64,000 bases of DNA from Hymenobacter actinosclerus (GTDB lineage: Bacteria > Bacteroidota > Bacteroidia > Cytophagales > Hymenobacteraceae). Numbering within the stretch: the stretch's first letter is position 1; every line of letters begins with the position of its first letter. The translations under genes and the position numbers were made by a program. The notes under the pieces were generated by a model. The model saw only the letters and a list, made by a program, of their open reading frames with translations. It did not search any database and was not told the DNA's origin. Shown here piece after piece: positions 23,159-31,480 of this stretch. The stretch spans positions 751,419 to 815,418 of the forward strand of contig NZ_FOHS01000001.1 in the NCBI RefSeq assembly GCF_900111515.1. Direction: 5' to 3'.

Positions 23159-25204
23159 CTAGGCTTTCTTTTTGATGACCAGCCGCTCGCTCTGCTTGGC
23201 CATGAGGCGGGCAAAAAACTCGCGCAGGTAAGCGTACTCCTCGGCCGAATACACCGGCTTGCTCAAGCTCAGCCGGCTTACCAGCTGCAGGCCCGTGGGG
23301 CCGTTCTGCACGCCGTAGGTGAAGCGCCCACCCTTTTCGGGCAGCTCCAGTATCAGGCCCTGGGGTGTTTCTTCCAGCTCGTAGCCGGCGGGCAGCGTCA
23401 GGCTTACCACAATGGTTTCTTCGAGCTGAGTGCCCAGATCAACCGGAAAGCGGCGGTTTTCGTGCAGGAAAGGATTTTTGCTGATCCCAAAGTCGCGCAG
23501 TGGGCTCAGGTAAATCGTGCTCACCGGCCCATCGGAGCTGCCGGTGCTCACAAACTCGTAATCCAGCAGCAGCGGCTTGTTCAACTCGTCGCGCTGCTTG
23601 AACGCATACTTGCCGATGCTCCAGCCCTCGTGGCCAGTGCTCATTTCGGTTACGTACTTTTTCTCGCCCAGCTCGCGCAGCTTTTCGCGCTGGCTAAGGC
23701 CCTGGTAGCCGGCGTGCTCCTGGTGCACCTGGCCGCGCAGCTCCCCGCTGGCAGCCACCTGCAGACTGATTTGGCGGTAAGTCGTCAGGCGGTCGGCGCT
23801 TTTGAGGGCCACCCAGCGCGAATCTTTTTCCTGGGGCATGACCAGGCGGCCCTGACCATTAAGGCAGTGGTGGGGCAGCATGCCCGCCGGCGCCAGCTCC
23901 TCGGTGGCATCTACCAGCATCTCCTGGCCGTCGGGCAGCTGCACGTGGGCCAGCACGTAGTTGAGGCGGCTGAGCAGCGGTACCTCGGGCTGCAGGCGGC
24001 CGTGGCTGCGGGTGCTAAGCACCACGGGGTTGGCCGTGAAGCCCGCCTCGCGCAGGGCCGCAATCAGCAGCAGGTTCACATCGGCCGACGAACCGGTTTT
24101 CTGGTCGAAGGCTTTGCGTACGCTGCCAGTCGTCCGCAGCCGGTGCTGGCCGTTGTGCTTCACGCTGCTGCGCACCAGCCCGTGCACGGCGGCTATGCGG
24201 GTGGCCGCATCCGTGCCGGCCGCGGCCAGCAGGGGGCCGAGCTTTTCCTTCAGAAAGCCGGCCCGGTTAAGCTGGGCCCCGAAGTTGTCGTCGGCGAGCA
24301 GCTCATGCTCGATTTTTCTCCACGAGCCGGCCGTGGTTTCATACGGCTGGTTGGGCATGCGCACCCCGGTCAGTTCGAAGTCAATGCGGGCCAGGTAGTC
24401 GTCGGGGGTGGTCATGTAGGGCTCCTCGTGCAGCGCCGGTACGTCTTTGATAGCCCAGCGGTAGTTGGTTACGACCGGGGTAATGGTTTCGGCGCCGCCC
24501 GAGGTGCGTCCTTCGCTGGTAGTATTCGACGACCAGCGGACCGTAAACTGGCCTACCGCCGAGTTCTGCTCGCGCACCGTCAGGGGCTCGTAGCCCTGCA
24601 TCAGCATCTTGTAGTCGAAATACTCCGGAATGGAGGCCCGGTACTCGCTCCAGCGCACCGGAATGTCTTCCTGAAAGGTCCAGTCCTGGAAGTTGAAGGC
24701 GAAGTCGGACGAAACCGAGTAGGCATACTCCACCACCGATCCCACCCGCACGTTGGGCAGCGTAAACTTGCGAATCGTCACGTTGGCCGAGCTTTCCTCC
24801 CGGAAAATGGCATCGGAGTTGAGCTTGTCCTTCACCACCTGCCCATTCACAAGGTTGTAGGTGAAGCCCTTAACGCTCGTGAGCTTCTCTTCGCGGCCGT
24901 TGGCATGGTAAAGCGGAACGCGGCCGTTGGCATACTCGTAGCCCGATTTTTTGAGAATTTTAATGCGTTTAACCCGCTCAAAAACCACGATAAAGCCTTT
25001 CTCGCCGTAGTCGAAGCGCGAGCGGCCAAAGTCGCACAGCACTACGGCCGAGGCGGCAGTGTCGGCCGCAAAGGGCCGCTCGGTCAGGTCGGCCTCGTCG
25101 ATTTTGCCAAATTTGATGGGGGCTTCCTGGGCACGGGCCAGGCTGGCCGCCGCAACTGTAAGGGCGCCCACCAGCAGGCCCCGGGTAAGTAAAGGTTGCA
25201 TCAT
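23159..25204 (-). CDS. DUF3857/transglutaminase-like protein lacking the catalytic Cys
   Basis: 681 residues, signal peptide LLVGALTVAAASLARAQ, starting at tandem ATG codons (25204/25201). The DUF3857 domain has VVLCDFGRSRFDYGEKG and VRVGSVVEYAYSV. In the transglutaminase-like core the Cys position is Ser (TGSSADVNLLLIAAL), whereas the His (YVLAHVQLPDGQEM) and Asp (LVDATEELAP) sites are kept. The C-terminal part matches DUF3858. It is probably a non-enzymatic binding protein. It is close to the upstream gene (about 35% identical by eye, sharing EAPxKFGK, VLCDFGxSR and PVRWSEYR). Confidence 0.88.
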   Translation of the reverse strand: MMQPLLTRGLLVGALTVAAASLARAQEAPIKFGKIDEADLTERPFAADTAASAVVLCDFGRSRFDYGEKGFIVVFERVKRIKILKKSGYEYANGRVPLYHANGREEKLTSVKGFTYNLVNGQVVKDKLNSDAIFREESSANVTIRKFTLPNVRVGSVVEYAYSVSSDFAFNFQDWTFQEDIPVRWSEYRASIPEYFDYKMLMQGYEPLTVREQNSAVGQFTVRWSSNTTSEGRTSGGAETITPVVTNYRWAIKDVPALHEEPYMTTPDDYLARIDFELTGVRMPNQPYETTAGSWRKIEHELLADDNFGAQLNRAGFLKEKLGPLLAAAGTDAATRIAAVHGLVRSSVKHNGQHRLRTTGSVRKAFDQKTGSSADVNLLLIAALREAGFTANPVVLSTRSHGRLQPEVPLLSRLNYVLAHVQLPDGQEMLVDATEELAPAGMLPHHCLNGQGRLVMPQEKDSRWVALKSADRLTTYRQISLQVAASGELRGQVHQEHAGYQGLSQREKLRELGEKKYVTEMSTGHEGWSIGKYAFKQRDELNKPLLLDYEFVSTGSSDGPVSTIYLSPLRDFGISKNPFLHENRRFPVDLGTQLEETIVVSLTLPAGYELEETPQGLILELPEKGGRFTYGVQNGPTGLQLVSRLSLSKPVYSAEEYAYLREFFARLMAKQSERLVIKKKA

Positions 25205-25271
25205 AGGTAAAGTAAATGGGTGCGAAGAAATAGGCGCCAAGTGAAAACGAGAACCGGAAACGCGCCGGCGC

Positions 25272-27293
25272 CTACTGCCGCTGCAGCACGATTGGTTCGG
25301 CCAGTTTGGCCAGGGCTTTAGCGTAGAACTCGCGCAGGGCGTGGTATTCCTGGGCCGAATAGCGGGTCTTGTTTAGCTGCAGGCGGCTGACCAGCGTCAG
25401 CTTGTCCGGGCCGTTGGGCACGGCCTGGAATATAAACCGCCCCCCGTTGTCGGGCAGAGCGAGCTGGATATTGGCGGGCAACCCGGTGGCCGTATAACCG
25501 CCGGGCAGGGTCAGTTCCACGGTTTGCTCCAGCCGGGGCGGGGCGGCAAAATCAACCGGGTAAAGGCGGGTGGCGGACCGAAAGGGGTTGCCCAGCTCGC
25601 CCAGGGCCTGCAAAGGCCGCAAATAGATGGTGCCGGCCGGCGCCCCGCCACCAGGCAGGCGGGCCTGTAGGTGCAAGGCTACCGAGCCGTCGGCGGCGGC
25701 AGGCAGCAAATCAGCCTTTTCCAGCTGCCAGTCGGGGTGGGCCTGCTGCCACTGCTGGCGCAGCGTGGCCACTGGCTGGCGGCGGTCGGCGGCCGCGTAG
25801 CCAGCGTATTCCTGCCGGATAGTGCCGCTTAGTTCGCCGGTGGAGGCCAGCGTCAGCTTTGCCTGGGTATAGGTGAAATGGCTGGCCGCCGGCGCTAGCG
25901 ACACCCAGCCCCCCTTGGGGCCCAGCAGCCGGCCCTGGTCGTTAAGGCAGTTCTGGGGCAGCAGCCCGGCGGGTAGCCGGGCATCGGTGGCATCGAGCAG
26001 TAGCGGCTGGCCGCCGGGCACCGCCACGTGCGCCACCACATAATTGAACTGGCTGAGGACGGGCAGCTCCGTTTGAATGCGGCCGTGGCCGCGGGTGCTG
26101 AGCAACAGCGGCTGGGCCTCCAGGCCGGCCTGCCGCAGCAGGGCTATCAGCAGCAGGTTGAGGTCGGCGGCGTTGCCCTGGCGCAGTTCCAGAACCCGCC
26201 GGGGCGGGGCGCTGGCGTACAGCGTGGGTACTTCGTTGTACACCACCGCGCCCAGCAGCAGCTGCCGCACGGCCCCGGCCCGGGCCGCCACATCGGGCAG
26301 CGAAACCAGGGCAGCGGCAGCGGCTTTCAGGGGCGAGTCGCGCTCCAAAAAACCGCCGAAATCGGTATTTTTAAGCAGCTGCGCCTCAATCTGGGCCCAG
26401 CTGCCCACCTGGAACTGCGGGTCGTGGGTGGAGTCGAACTGAATGCGCTCCAGCTCGAAATCGACACCGCTCACGTAGTCGCGGGGCGTGGTCATGTACG
26501 GTTCGGGCCGGAAGGCGGGGGCCTCCTTCAGCACCCAGCGACGGGTCAGGGCCTTGGTGGAAAGCGTCAGGTTGCGGCTGTCGAAGGCCGAGTTGCCGTA
26601 GCCGGTGTCGCCCGATTGCTGGTAGGAGGTCTGGTAGGACTCTACCCCGGTTTCGTTCACCGCAAAGGGCAGGTAGGAGCGGGTCAGCTCCTTGTAGCTG
26701 TAAAAAGCCGGAATCGACACCCGGTATTCGCTCCAGCGCACCGGAATATCCTGCTGAAACCGCCAGTCCTGCAGGTTGAACAGGAAGGGCGAGGTGAGCA
26801 GGTAAGTGAATTCGAGGATGGCCCCGGCCCGCACGTTGGGCAGCGTGAAGGCATATTCGTCGTGGTGCTCATCGAGCTTGCGGCTGAATACGGCCTCCGT
26901 TTTCAGGGGTTCCTTGCTGAGCTGGGTGCCCGTGAGGTGGTAAGTGAGGCCCTTAAGCTGGCTGATTTTCTCGCGGCCGCCCTCCTTGTCGTGGTAAAGC
27001 ACAATCCGGACGGTGGCCTGATCGTAGCCTTCCGTTCGGCGGATGAGCAGGCGGGCCGTGCGCTCGAACCGCAGCTCGAACCCATCCTGCTTGCCTTTAA
27101 TGCGCGACTGGCCAAAGTCGCAGAGCACTTCGGCAGCGGCCGAGTCGGGAGTGGGCTGGGCCAGCAGCGCAGCGGCTTCGCGGGCTTCCAGTTTGCCAAA
27201 CTTCAGCGGCGCTTCCTGGGCCCTGGCCAGTCCCAGCGTTGTACCAATAAGGCCAAAAACTAACAGCCCACGCAATAGGAGAGGGGTAGACAT
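25272..27293 (-). CDS. DUF3857/transglutaminase-like protein lacking the catalytic Cys
   Basis: 673 residues with signal peptide LLVFGLIGTTLGLARAQ. It is a paralogue of the next gene downstream: QEAPLKFGKLEA, EVLCDFGQSRIKG, FRFQQDIPVRWSEYRVSIP-type segments and EPYMTTPRDY are shared. The core reads RQGNAADLNLLLIALLRQAGL, with Ala where Cys is expected; His in YVVAHVAVPGG and Asp in LLDATDARLP remain. Spacing of 67 bp suggests one operon of three. It is first in the operon; no clear TAnnTTTG box is seen upstream. Confidence 0.88.
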   Translation of the reverse strand: MSTPLLLRGLLVFGLIGTTLGLARAQEAPLKFGKLEAREAAALLAQPTPDSAAAEVLCDFGQSRIKGKQDGFELRFERTARLLIRRTEGYDQATVRIVLYHDKEGGREKISQLKGLTYHLTGTQLSKEPLKTEAVFSRKLDEHHDEYAFTLPNVRAGAILEFTYLLTSPFLFNLQDWRFQQDIPVRWSEYRVSIPAFYSYKELTRSYLPFAVNETGVESYQTSYQQSGDTGYGNSAFDSRNLTLSTKALTRRWVLKEAPAFRPEPYMTTPRDYVSGVDFELERIQFDSTHDPQFQVGSWAQIEAQLLKNTDFGGFLERDSPLKAAAAALVSLPDVAARAGAVRQLLLGAVVYNEVPTLYASAPPRRVLELRQGNAADLNLLLIALLRQAGLEAQPLLLSTRGHGRIQTELPVLSQFNYVVAHVAVPGGQPLLLDATDARLPAGLLPQNCLNDQGRLLGPKGGWVSLAPAASHFTYTQAKLTLASTGELSGTIRQEYAGYAAADRRQPVATLRQQWQQAHPDWQLEKADLLPAAADGSVALHLQARLPGGGAPAGTIYLRPLQALGELGNPFRSATRLYPVDFAAPPRLEQTVELTLPGGYTATGLPANIQLALPDNGGRFIFQAVPNGPDKLTLVSRLQLNKTRYSAQEYHALREFYAKALAKLAEPIVLQRQ

Positions 27294-27524
27294 TAATAAA
27301 GCGGAAACAAACAGGATAAAGCAACTTCAGCGAGTAGCTGCCAACTAGATAGCTAGTGGCAGTAGAACCGAAATATCCAATTTATTCCGAAGATCAACAA
27401 CGCGCGAAGCAAACTTATTTTCCGGTCGCCAGGAGCCACCGGACCGGGGTTGCCCGGCAGACTAACCGAAGCGGGGTTTAGAGAACCGAACGGACTGACC
27501 GGAGCGCGGCTGCGCGGTGTTGCG

Positions 27525-28754
27525 TCAGGCCACTTCCTCCAGTACCGCGGGCACGCGCCGGCGCATGGTCAGCAGAAAAACCAACCCCAGCAGTACGCTG
27601 CCGGCGCTGGCCAGGTGCACGAAGGGCAAGTGGGCCGGCTCGTTGCTGAATATCCAGCCCGCCAGCAGGGCCCCGATGCCGATGCCCGCCTCCAGGGCCA
27701 TGTACATCGTGGAAACGGCCCGGCCGCGCCGTTCGGGGTGGCTTAAATCCACCGTCCAGGCATAAATGGTGGGTGAGTTGAGGCCGGTGCCCAGCCCGAA
27801 CAGCACCGCCCCGGCCAGGAAACCCGGTACTGAGGGCGCAAAGGCCAGCAGCAGCAGGGCGGCAATCATCACGCCCGACGAGCCGATGAGCACCGGCACC
27901 CGGCCATATTTGTCGGAGCTGCGGCCGCCCACCAGGCGCACCACCAGCGAGGCGCCGGTGTAGCAGAGGTAAAACAGGCCCTTGCTCTCGCCCGTCAGGC
28001 CCAGCACCCGGCTCTGGTCGGGCACGACGGTAAAAATGGCTCCGAACGGAAACAGGAACAGCAGCGTAGCGGCGGCCGGCACCAGCACCCGGGGCTCGAA
28101 CACCTCCTGCCAGCTTTCAATCTTGAGCAGTTTCCAGCTGAAGCGCTGCCGCTGGGCCGGGGCCAGGGTTTCGGTCATGGTGCCCTGCACAATCAGGCTG
28201 AGCAGGGCCAGGCCCGAGGAGCAGTAGAACAGCACGTTGAGCGAGAAGTGGGCCGCCAGCCACGAGCCCAGCGTGGGGCCGGCCGCCATGCCCACCGACC
28301 CGGCCACGCCCAGCAACCCCATGGCCTCGCCCCGACGGGCCAGCGGCACGATATCGGCAATGAAGGCGGCCGTGCCGGTGGGCTTGAAGCCGGTGCTGAA
28401 GCCGTGCAGCAGCCGCAGCCCCAGAAACCCCACCACCGTAACCGTAAACGGGTAAAAGAAGCCGCAGATAAAGCACACCAACGAGCCGAACACCATCACC
28501 GGAATGCGTCCGACGGTGTCGGCCAGCTTGCCCGAAAAGGGCCGCGAGAGGCCGGCCGTGAGCGTGAACAGGGCAATAATGTAGCCCTTGTACTCGCCGC
28601 CGCCCAGGCTGGTCAGGTAGTCGGGCAGCTCGGGCAGCAGCATGTTGAAGCTCATGAAAAACAGGAGCGACGAGAGGCACATCAGCCAGAAGCCGACGGT
28701 GTACACGCGGGGCGGCCGGGGCGTGGGGGCTGTAGTGGTGGTTGAGGTAGCCAT
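27525..28754 (-). CDS. Major facilitator superfamily transporter
   Basis: 409 residues, about 12 membrane spans in two bundles. The cytoplasmic loop 2-3 motif is SGKLADTVGRIPVMVFG (MFS motif A, G-x-x-x-D-x-x-G-R), and the equivalent loop in the second half is GGRSSDKYGRVPVLIG. GPTLGSWLAAH in helix 5 recalls the drug/proton antiporter motif C region. A multidrug or metabolite exporter is likely, substrate unknown. A TACCTTTA box (plus 28762-28769) just before the ATG suggests a very short leader. Confidence 0.85.
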   Translation of the reverse strand: MATSTTTTAPTPRPPRVYTVGFWLMCLSSLLFFMSFNMLLPELPDYLTSLGGGEYKGYIIALFTLTAGLSRPFSGKLADTVGRIPVMVFGSLVCFICGFFYPFTVTVVGFLGLRLLHGFSTGFKPTGTAAFIADIVPLARRGEAMGLLGVAGSVGMAAGPTLGSWLAAHFSLNVLFYCSSGLALLSLIVQGTMTETLAPAQRQRFSWKLLKIESWQEVFEPRVLVPAAATLLFLFPFGAIFTVVPDQSRVLGLTGESKGLFYLCYTGASLVVRLVGGRSSDKYGRVPVLIGSSGVMIAALLLLAFAPSVPGFLAGAVLFGLGTGLNSPTIYAWTVDLSHPERRGRAVSTMYMALEAGIGIGALLAGWIFSNEPAHLPFVHLASAGSVLLGLVFLLTMRRRVPAVLEEVA

Positions 28755-28885
28755 GCGGCCGTAAAGGTACGGCGGCCCGGCCGGGCTTCGGTACGGAAAA
28801 CAGACAATACCGCTACGGCTCGGCCTAGGGCTGCTGCCGCAACAGCCCGGCCGCCCCGGAGCCCGGCATGGGCAGCAGGGCCAGC

Positions 28886-28957
28886 AAAGCCTTCGGCCCC
28901 GGTAGCGTGGCGCGAGCTGATACCAGCTGGCGCCGCGCTACCGGGGCCGAAGGCTTT
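28886..28957. repeat. Palindromic element, family E
   Basis: AAAGCCTTCGGCCCCGGTAG (from 28886) is repeated in reverse complement to 28957, with an inner GTGGCGC/GCGCCGC stem and a short loop. It lies between MFS and the lytic transglycosylase gene. Confidence 0.8.
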
Positions 28958-28979
28958 ACGCGTCAGGCCGTCGTTTAGC

Positions 28980-31244
28980 CTACTGCGCCGGCGGGGTTAC
29001 CACCAGCACCTCGCCGGGCTTCACGGCGAAATCGGGCTTGCCGTTCCACTCGATTAGCTGCTTGATAGTGACGCCGTAGCGGCGCGAAATGGCATAGAGC
29101 GTTTCGCCCGGCTGCACCGTGTGGCGCACCACTGCCGGCACCGCGGCGGCGGGCACGGCCGAAGCCGGACGAGCCGTTGGGGCAGCCGGGGTAGCAGCAG
29201 GTTTAGTGGCCGGAGTAGTAGCCGGGGCCGCATCGGTAGCGGGGGCCGCCACGCGCAGGACCTGCCCGATTTTCAGCGACGGGTTGGCCGGCAGCTCGTT
29301 CCAGGCAATAATGTCGGCCGGGCGCAGCTTGAAACGGCGGGCCACCGAGTACAGATTTTCCTTGGGCTCGACGGTGTGCAGGCCGCTGGCGGGCACCGGC
29401 TCCACGATGGTGGGCGGCCCGGCGGGCACGGCCGCCGCCTCCGGGGCTGGAGTTGGGGCCGGCGCGGCTGGCTTTACCGGAGCGGGCACTGGCGCCGCCG
29501 CCGGGGCCGGCGTGGCGGGAGCCGATGTAGCAGGACGGGGAGCCGGTGCGGGAGCTGGCCGCGGGGCTTGTGGCTCGGCCGGGGTAACCGGTGCGGCTGG
29601 CGCTCCGTCGCGGGGCTCGTCGGCTACGGGGCGCGGGGCAGGCAGCGGTCGGCGCGGCGGCAGCGACGAAGCCGGAGGGGCGGAAGGAGCCGCCGGCGCC
29701 GGAGCTGGCATTGCGCCGGCCGCTGCTACCGGGGCTGGGGCTGCTACCGGGGCTGGAGCCGCAGCTGGAGCCGCAGTTGGGGACGGCAGCTCGTTCACAC
29801 TTTCCATCTGCCCATCAATTTCGGCGGTGGCCGAGTCGTCTTCCACGGCATCCTCCAGCGTCCGGGTGGCGCGGGCGGTGCTGCCACGGTAGGGCTCCGA
29901 GTCGTTGGCGGTGCGCTTTTTGGGGAGCTGCGGGGCGGGGCGGCTGGTTACGGGCTGCTCGAAAGCGGCCAGGGCGGCGCGGTTCTGGCTATCTACAAAC
30001 TCGATGGGCGTGGTTTTGGGGCGGGTGTGTTGCAGCCACAGCACCCGGCCGGGGCGCAGCTCCTCGTTGCGGGCCATGCGGTTCTTCTGCCAGATAGCCT
30101 TGGCCCGCAGCCCGTACTTCTGCGACACGGTCAGCACGCTCTCGCCGGGCTGGGCTACGTGGTACTCCACGGCGGCCTTATCGCGCTTCTTCTGGAGGAA
30201 ATAAGGCTGGCCGGGTACAATCTGGTCGAAGGCGAACAGGTCGTTGTACTTGAGAAAGCGCCGCAGCTTGAGGTTGCCGCGGCGGGCCAGGCTCTCCTTG
30301 GTGTCGCCGGGCAGGGCCACCAAAGCCCGCAGACCATTTACGCGCACCAGTTCGGCGTTTTCTGGGTCGGCAACGGGCGGGGTGAGCAGCTGGTTGGCGG
30401 CGGCGGTTTTCTGCTGGGCGGCCAGCAGCGTCAGCTGGGCCGGGTCGGAGATGGGCACCAGCACGGTGTATACGCGGTCGGTGGGCACGGTGGGGGCCAG
30501 CAGCCAGCGGTTGTGCTTGGCCAGCTCGTCGGGGTTCTGGCGCAGGCTGGTGGCGAGCAGCGCTAGGCTCTGCCCGGCCGGGGCCGGAAACTCCTGGAAC
30601 AGCAGCGGCGGCCGCGGATTTAGGTTCAGGGCCGGCTCGAAGGCTACTTTATGGGCCAGAAACGTGAGCACGTAGCCGTTGCTCCGCTCCGTAATTTCCA
30701 TTTCGGTGGCATCGTAATCGGTGGGCAGTGTATAGGGCTTGGCCCCGGTCAGGCCCAGGTTGTAGCTGATGAGGGCGTTGATCCAGTTATGAAACGTTTT
30801 GTTGTTGCGCAGCAGGTACTGAGCCGCGGCCTTCGACGAGGCCACGATGTGCTTACGCTCATCCACGGCCTCGTTTATCAGCAGGCCAAAGTCCTGGGCC
30901 GTTTCGCGCTTGAACTGCCAGTAGCCCACGGCGTCGTGAATGCTCTGTGCGTCGCCCTGCAGGCCGCTTTCGTGGAGCACCAGGAAGTGAAAATCCAGCG
31001 GCAGCCCTTCCTGCTGAAACACCCGATCAATAACGGGAAAGTAGGCATCGGCCAGCACCACTTTCGCCTGAAACGAGGCGGGGTGGCGGCGCAGCGCATC
31101 CACTTTCTGCTGCACGGCGGCCTGGCCGCCGGGCGTCAGGCGCAGGCGCAGATTGCCCAGCAGCAGGTTGGCCGGTACGGGCACGGTTTGGGCCATTCCC
31201 AGCAGCGGGAACAGCATTAGTAGCAGCAGGTAAACTCGTTTCAT
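28980..31244 (-). CDS. MltD-like lytic transglycosylase with LysM domains
   Basis: Cleaves peptidoglycan glycan strands in the periplasm. 754 residues from ATG 31244; signal peptide LLLLMLFPLLGMAQ. The transglycosylase domain (about 60-230) has the catalytic Glu in VLHESGLQGDAQS (Glu92), then AVGYWQFKRETAQDFGL and YNLGLTGAKPYTL. Four LysM-like repeats: VALPGDTKESLARRGNLKL, VAQPGESVLTVSQKYGL, VEPKENLYSVARRFKL and VQPGETLYAISRRYGV, the last at the extreme C-terminus. A Pro/Ala-rich linker of about 150 residues separates repeats two and three and could span the peptidoglycan layer. No lipobox is visible. Confidence 0.92.
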   Translation of the reverse strand: MKRVYLLLLMLFPLLGMAQTVPVPANLLLGNLRLRLTPGGQAAVQQKVDALRRHPASFQAKVVLADAYFPVIDRVFQQEGLPLDFHFLVLHESGLQGDAQSIHDAVGYWQFKRETAQDFGLLINEAVDERKHIVASSKAAAQYLLRNNKTFHNWINALISYNLGLTGAKPYTLPTDYDATEMEITERSNGYVLTFLAHKVAFEPALNLNPRPPLLFQEFPAPAGQSLALLATSLRQNPDELAKHNRWLLAPTVPTDRVYTVLVPISDPAQLTLLAAQQKTAAANQLLTPPVADPENAELVRVNGLRALVALPGDTKESLARRGNLKLRRFLKYNDLFAFDQIVPGQPYFLQKKRDKAAVEYHVAQPGESVLTVSQKYGLRAKAIWQKNRMARNEELRPGRVLWLQHTRPKTTPIEFVDSQNRAALAAFEQPVTSRPAPQLPKKRTANDSEPYRGSTARATRTLEDAVEDDSATAEIDGQMESVNELPSPTAAPAAAPAPVAAPAPVAAAGAMPAPAPAAPSAPPASSLPPRRPLPAPRPVADEPRDGAPAAPVTPAEPQAPRPAPAPAPRPATSAPATPAPAAAPVPAPVKPAAPAPTPAPEAAAVPAGPPTIVEPVPASGLHTVEPKENLYSVARRFKLRPADIIAWNELPANPSLKIGQVLRVAAPATDAAPATTPATKPAATPAAPTARPASAVPAAAVPAVVRHTVQPGETLYAISRRYGVTIKQLIEWNGKPDFAVKPGEVLVVTPPAQ

Positions 31245-31343
31245 AAAGCAGCAAACCAGAGGCACAACGGCCGGCAATAGGGCCGGACCCGCCTCGTCGG
31301 GCCGCAAAATAGCGGAAAATACGGCGGCGGATGGCCTTTCATC

Positions 31344-31466
31344 TACCCCACCCCCTAGCCCCTCCCCTCCGGGAGAGGGGGAATTAGTTTCTAGCTTTAT
31401 GGCCAGGTATAGAAAACTAAAAGCTAGTCCCCCTCTCCCGGAGGGGAGGGGCTAGGGGGCGGGGTA
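31344..31466. repeat. Palindromic element, family B copy 3
   Basis: Arms 31344-31381 and 31429-31466 (TACCCCACCCCCTAGCCCC through CTCCGGGAGAGGGGG) are inverted copies. The loop itself contains a weaker inverted repeat (TTAGTTTTC/GAAAACTAA type). Confidence 0.85.
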
Positions 31467-31480
31467 CACGCAAGAGCACC

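Noticed and set aside
27420..27524. Possible small gene between the MFS and DUF3857 genes
   Set aside because: No open frame here has a plausible start, composition or homology; the gap is repeat-like words (AACCGAACGGACTGACCGG type).
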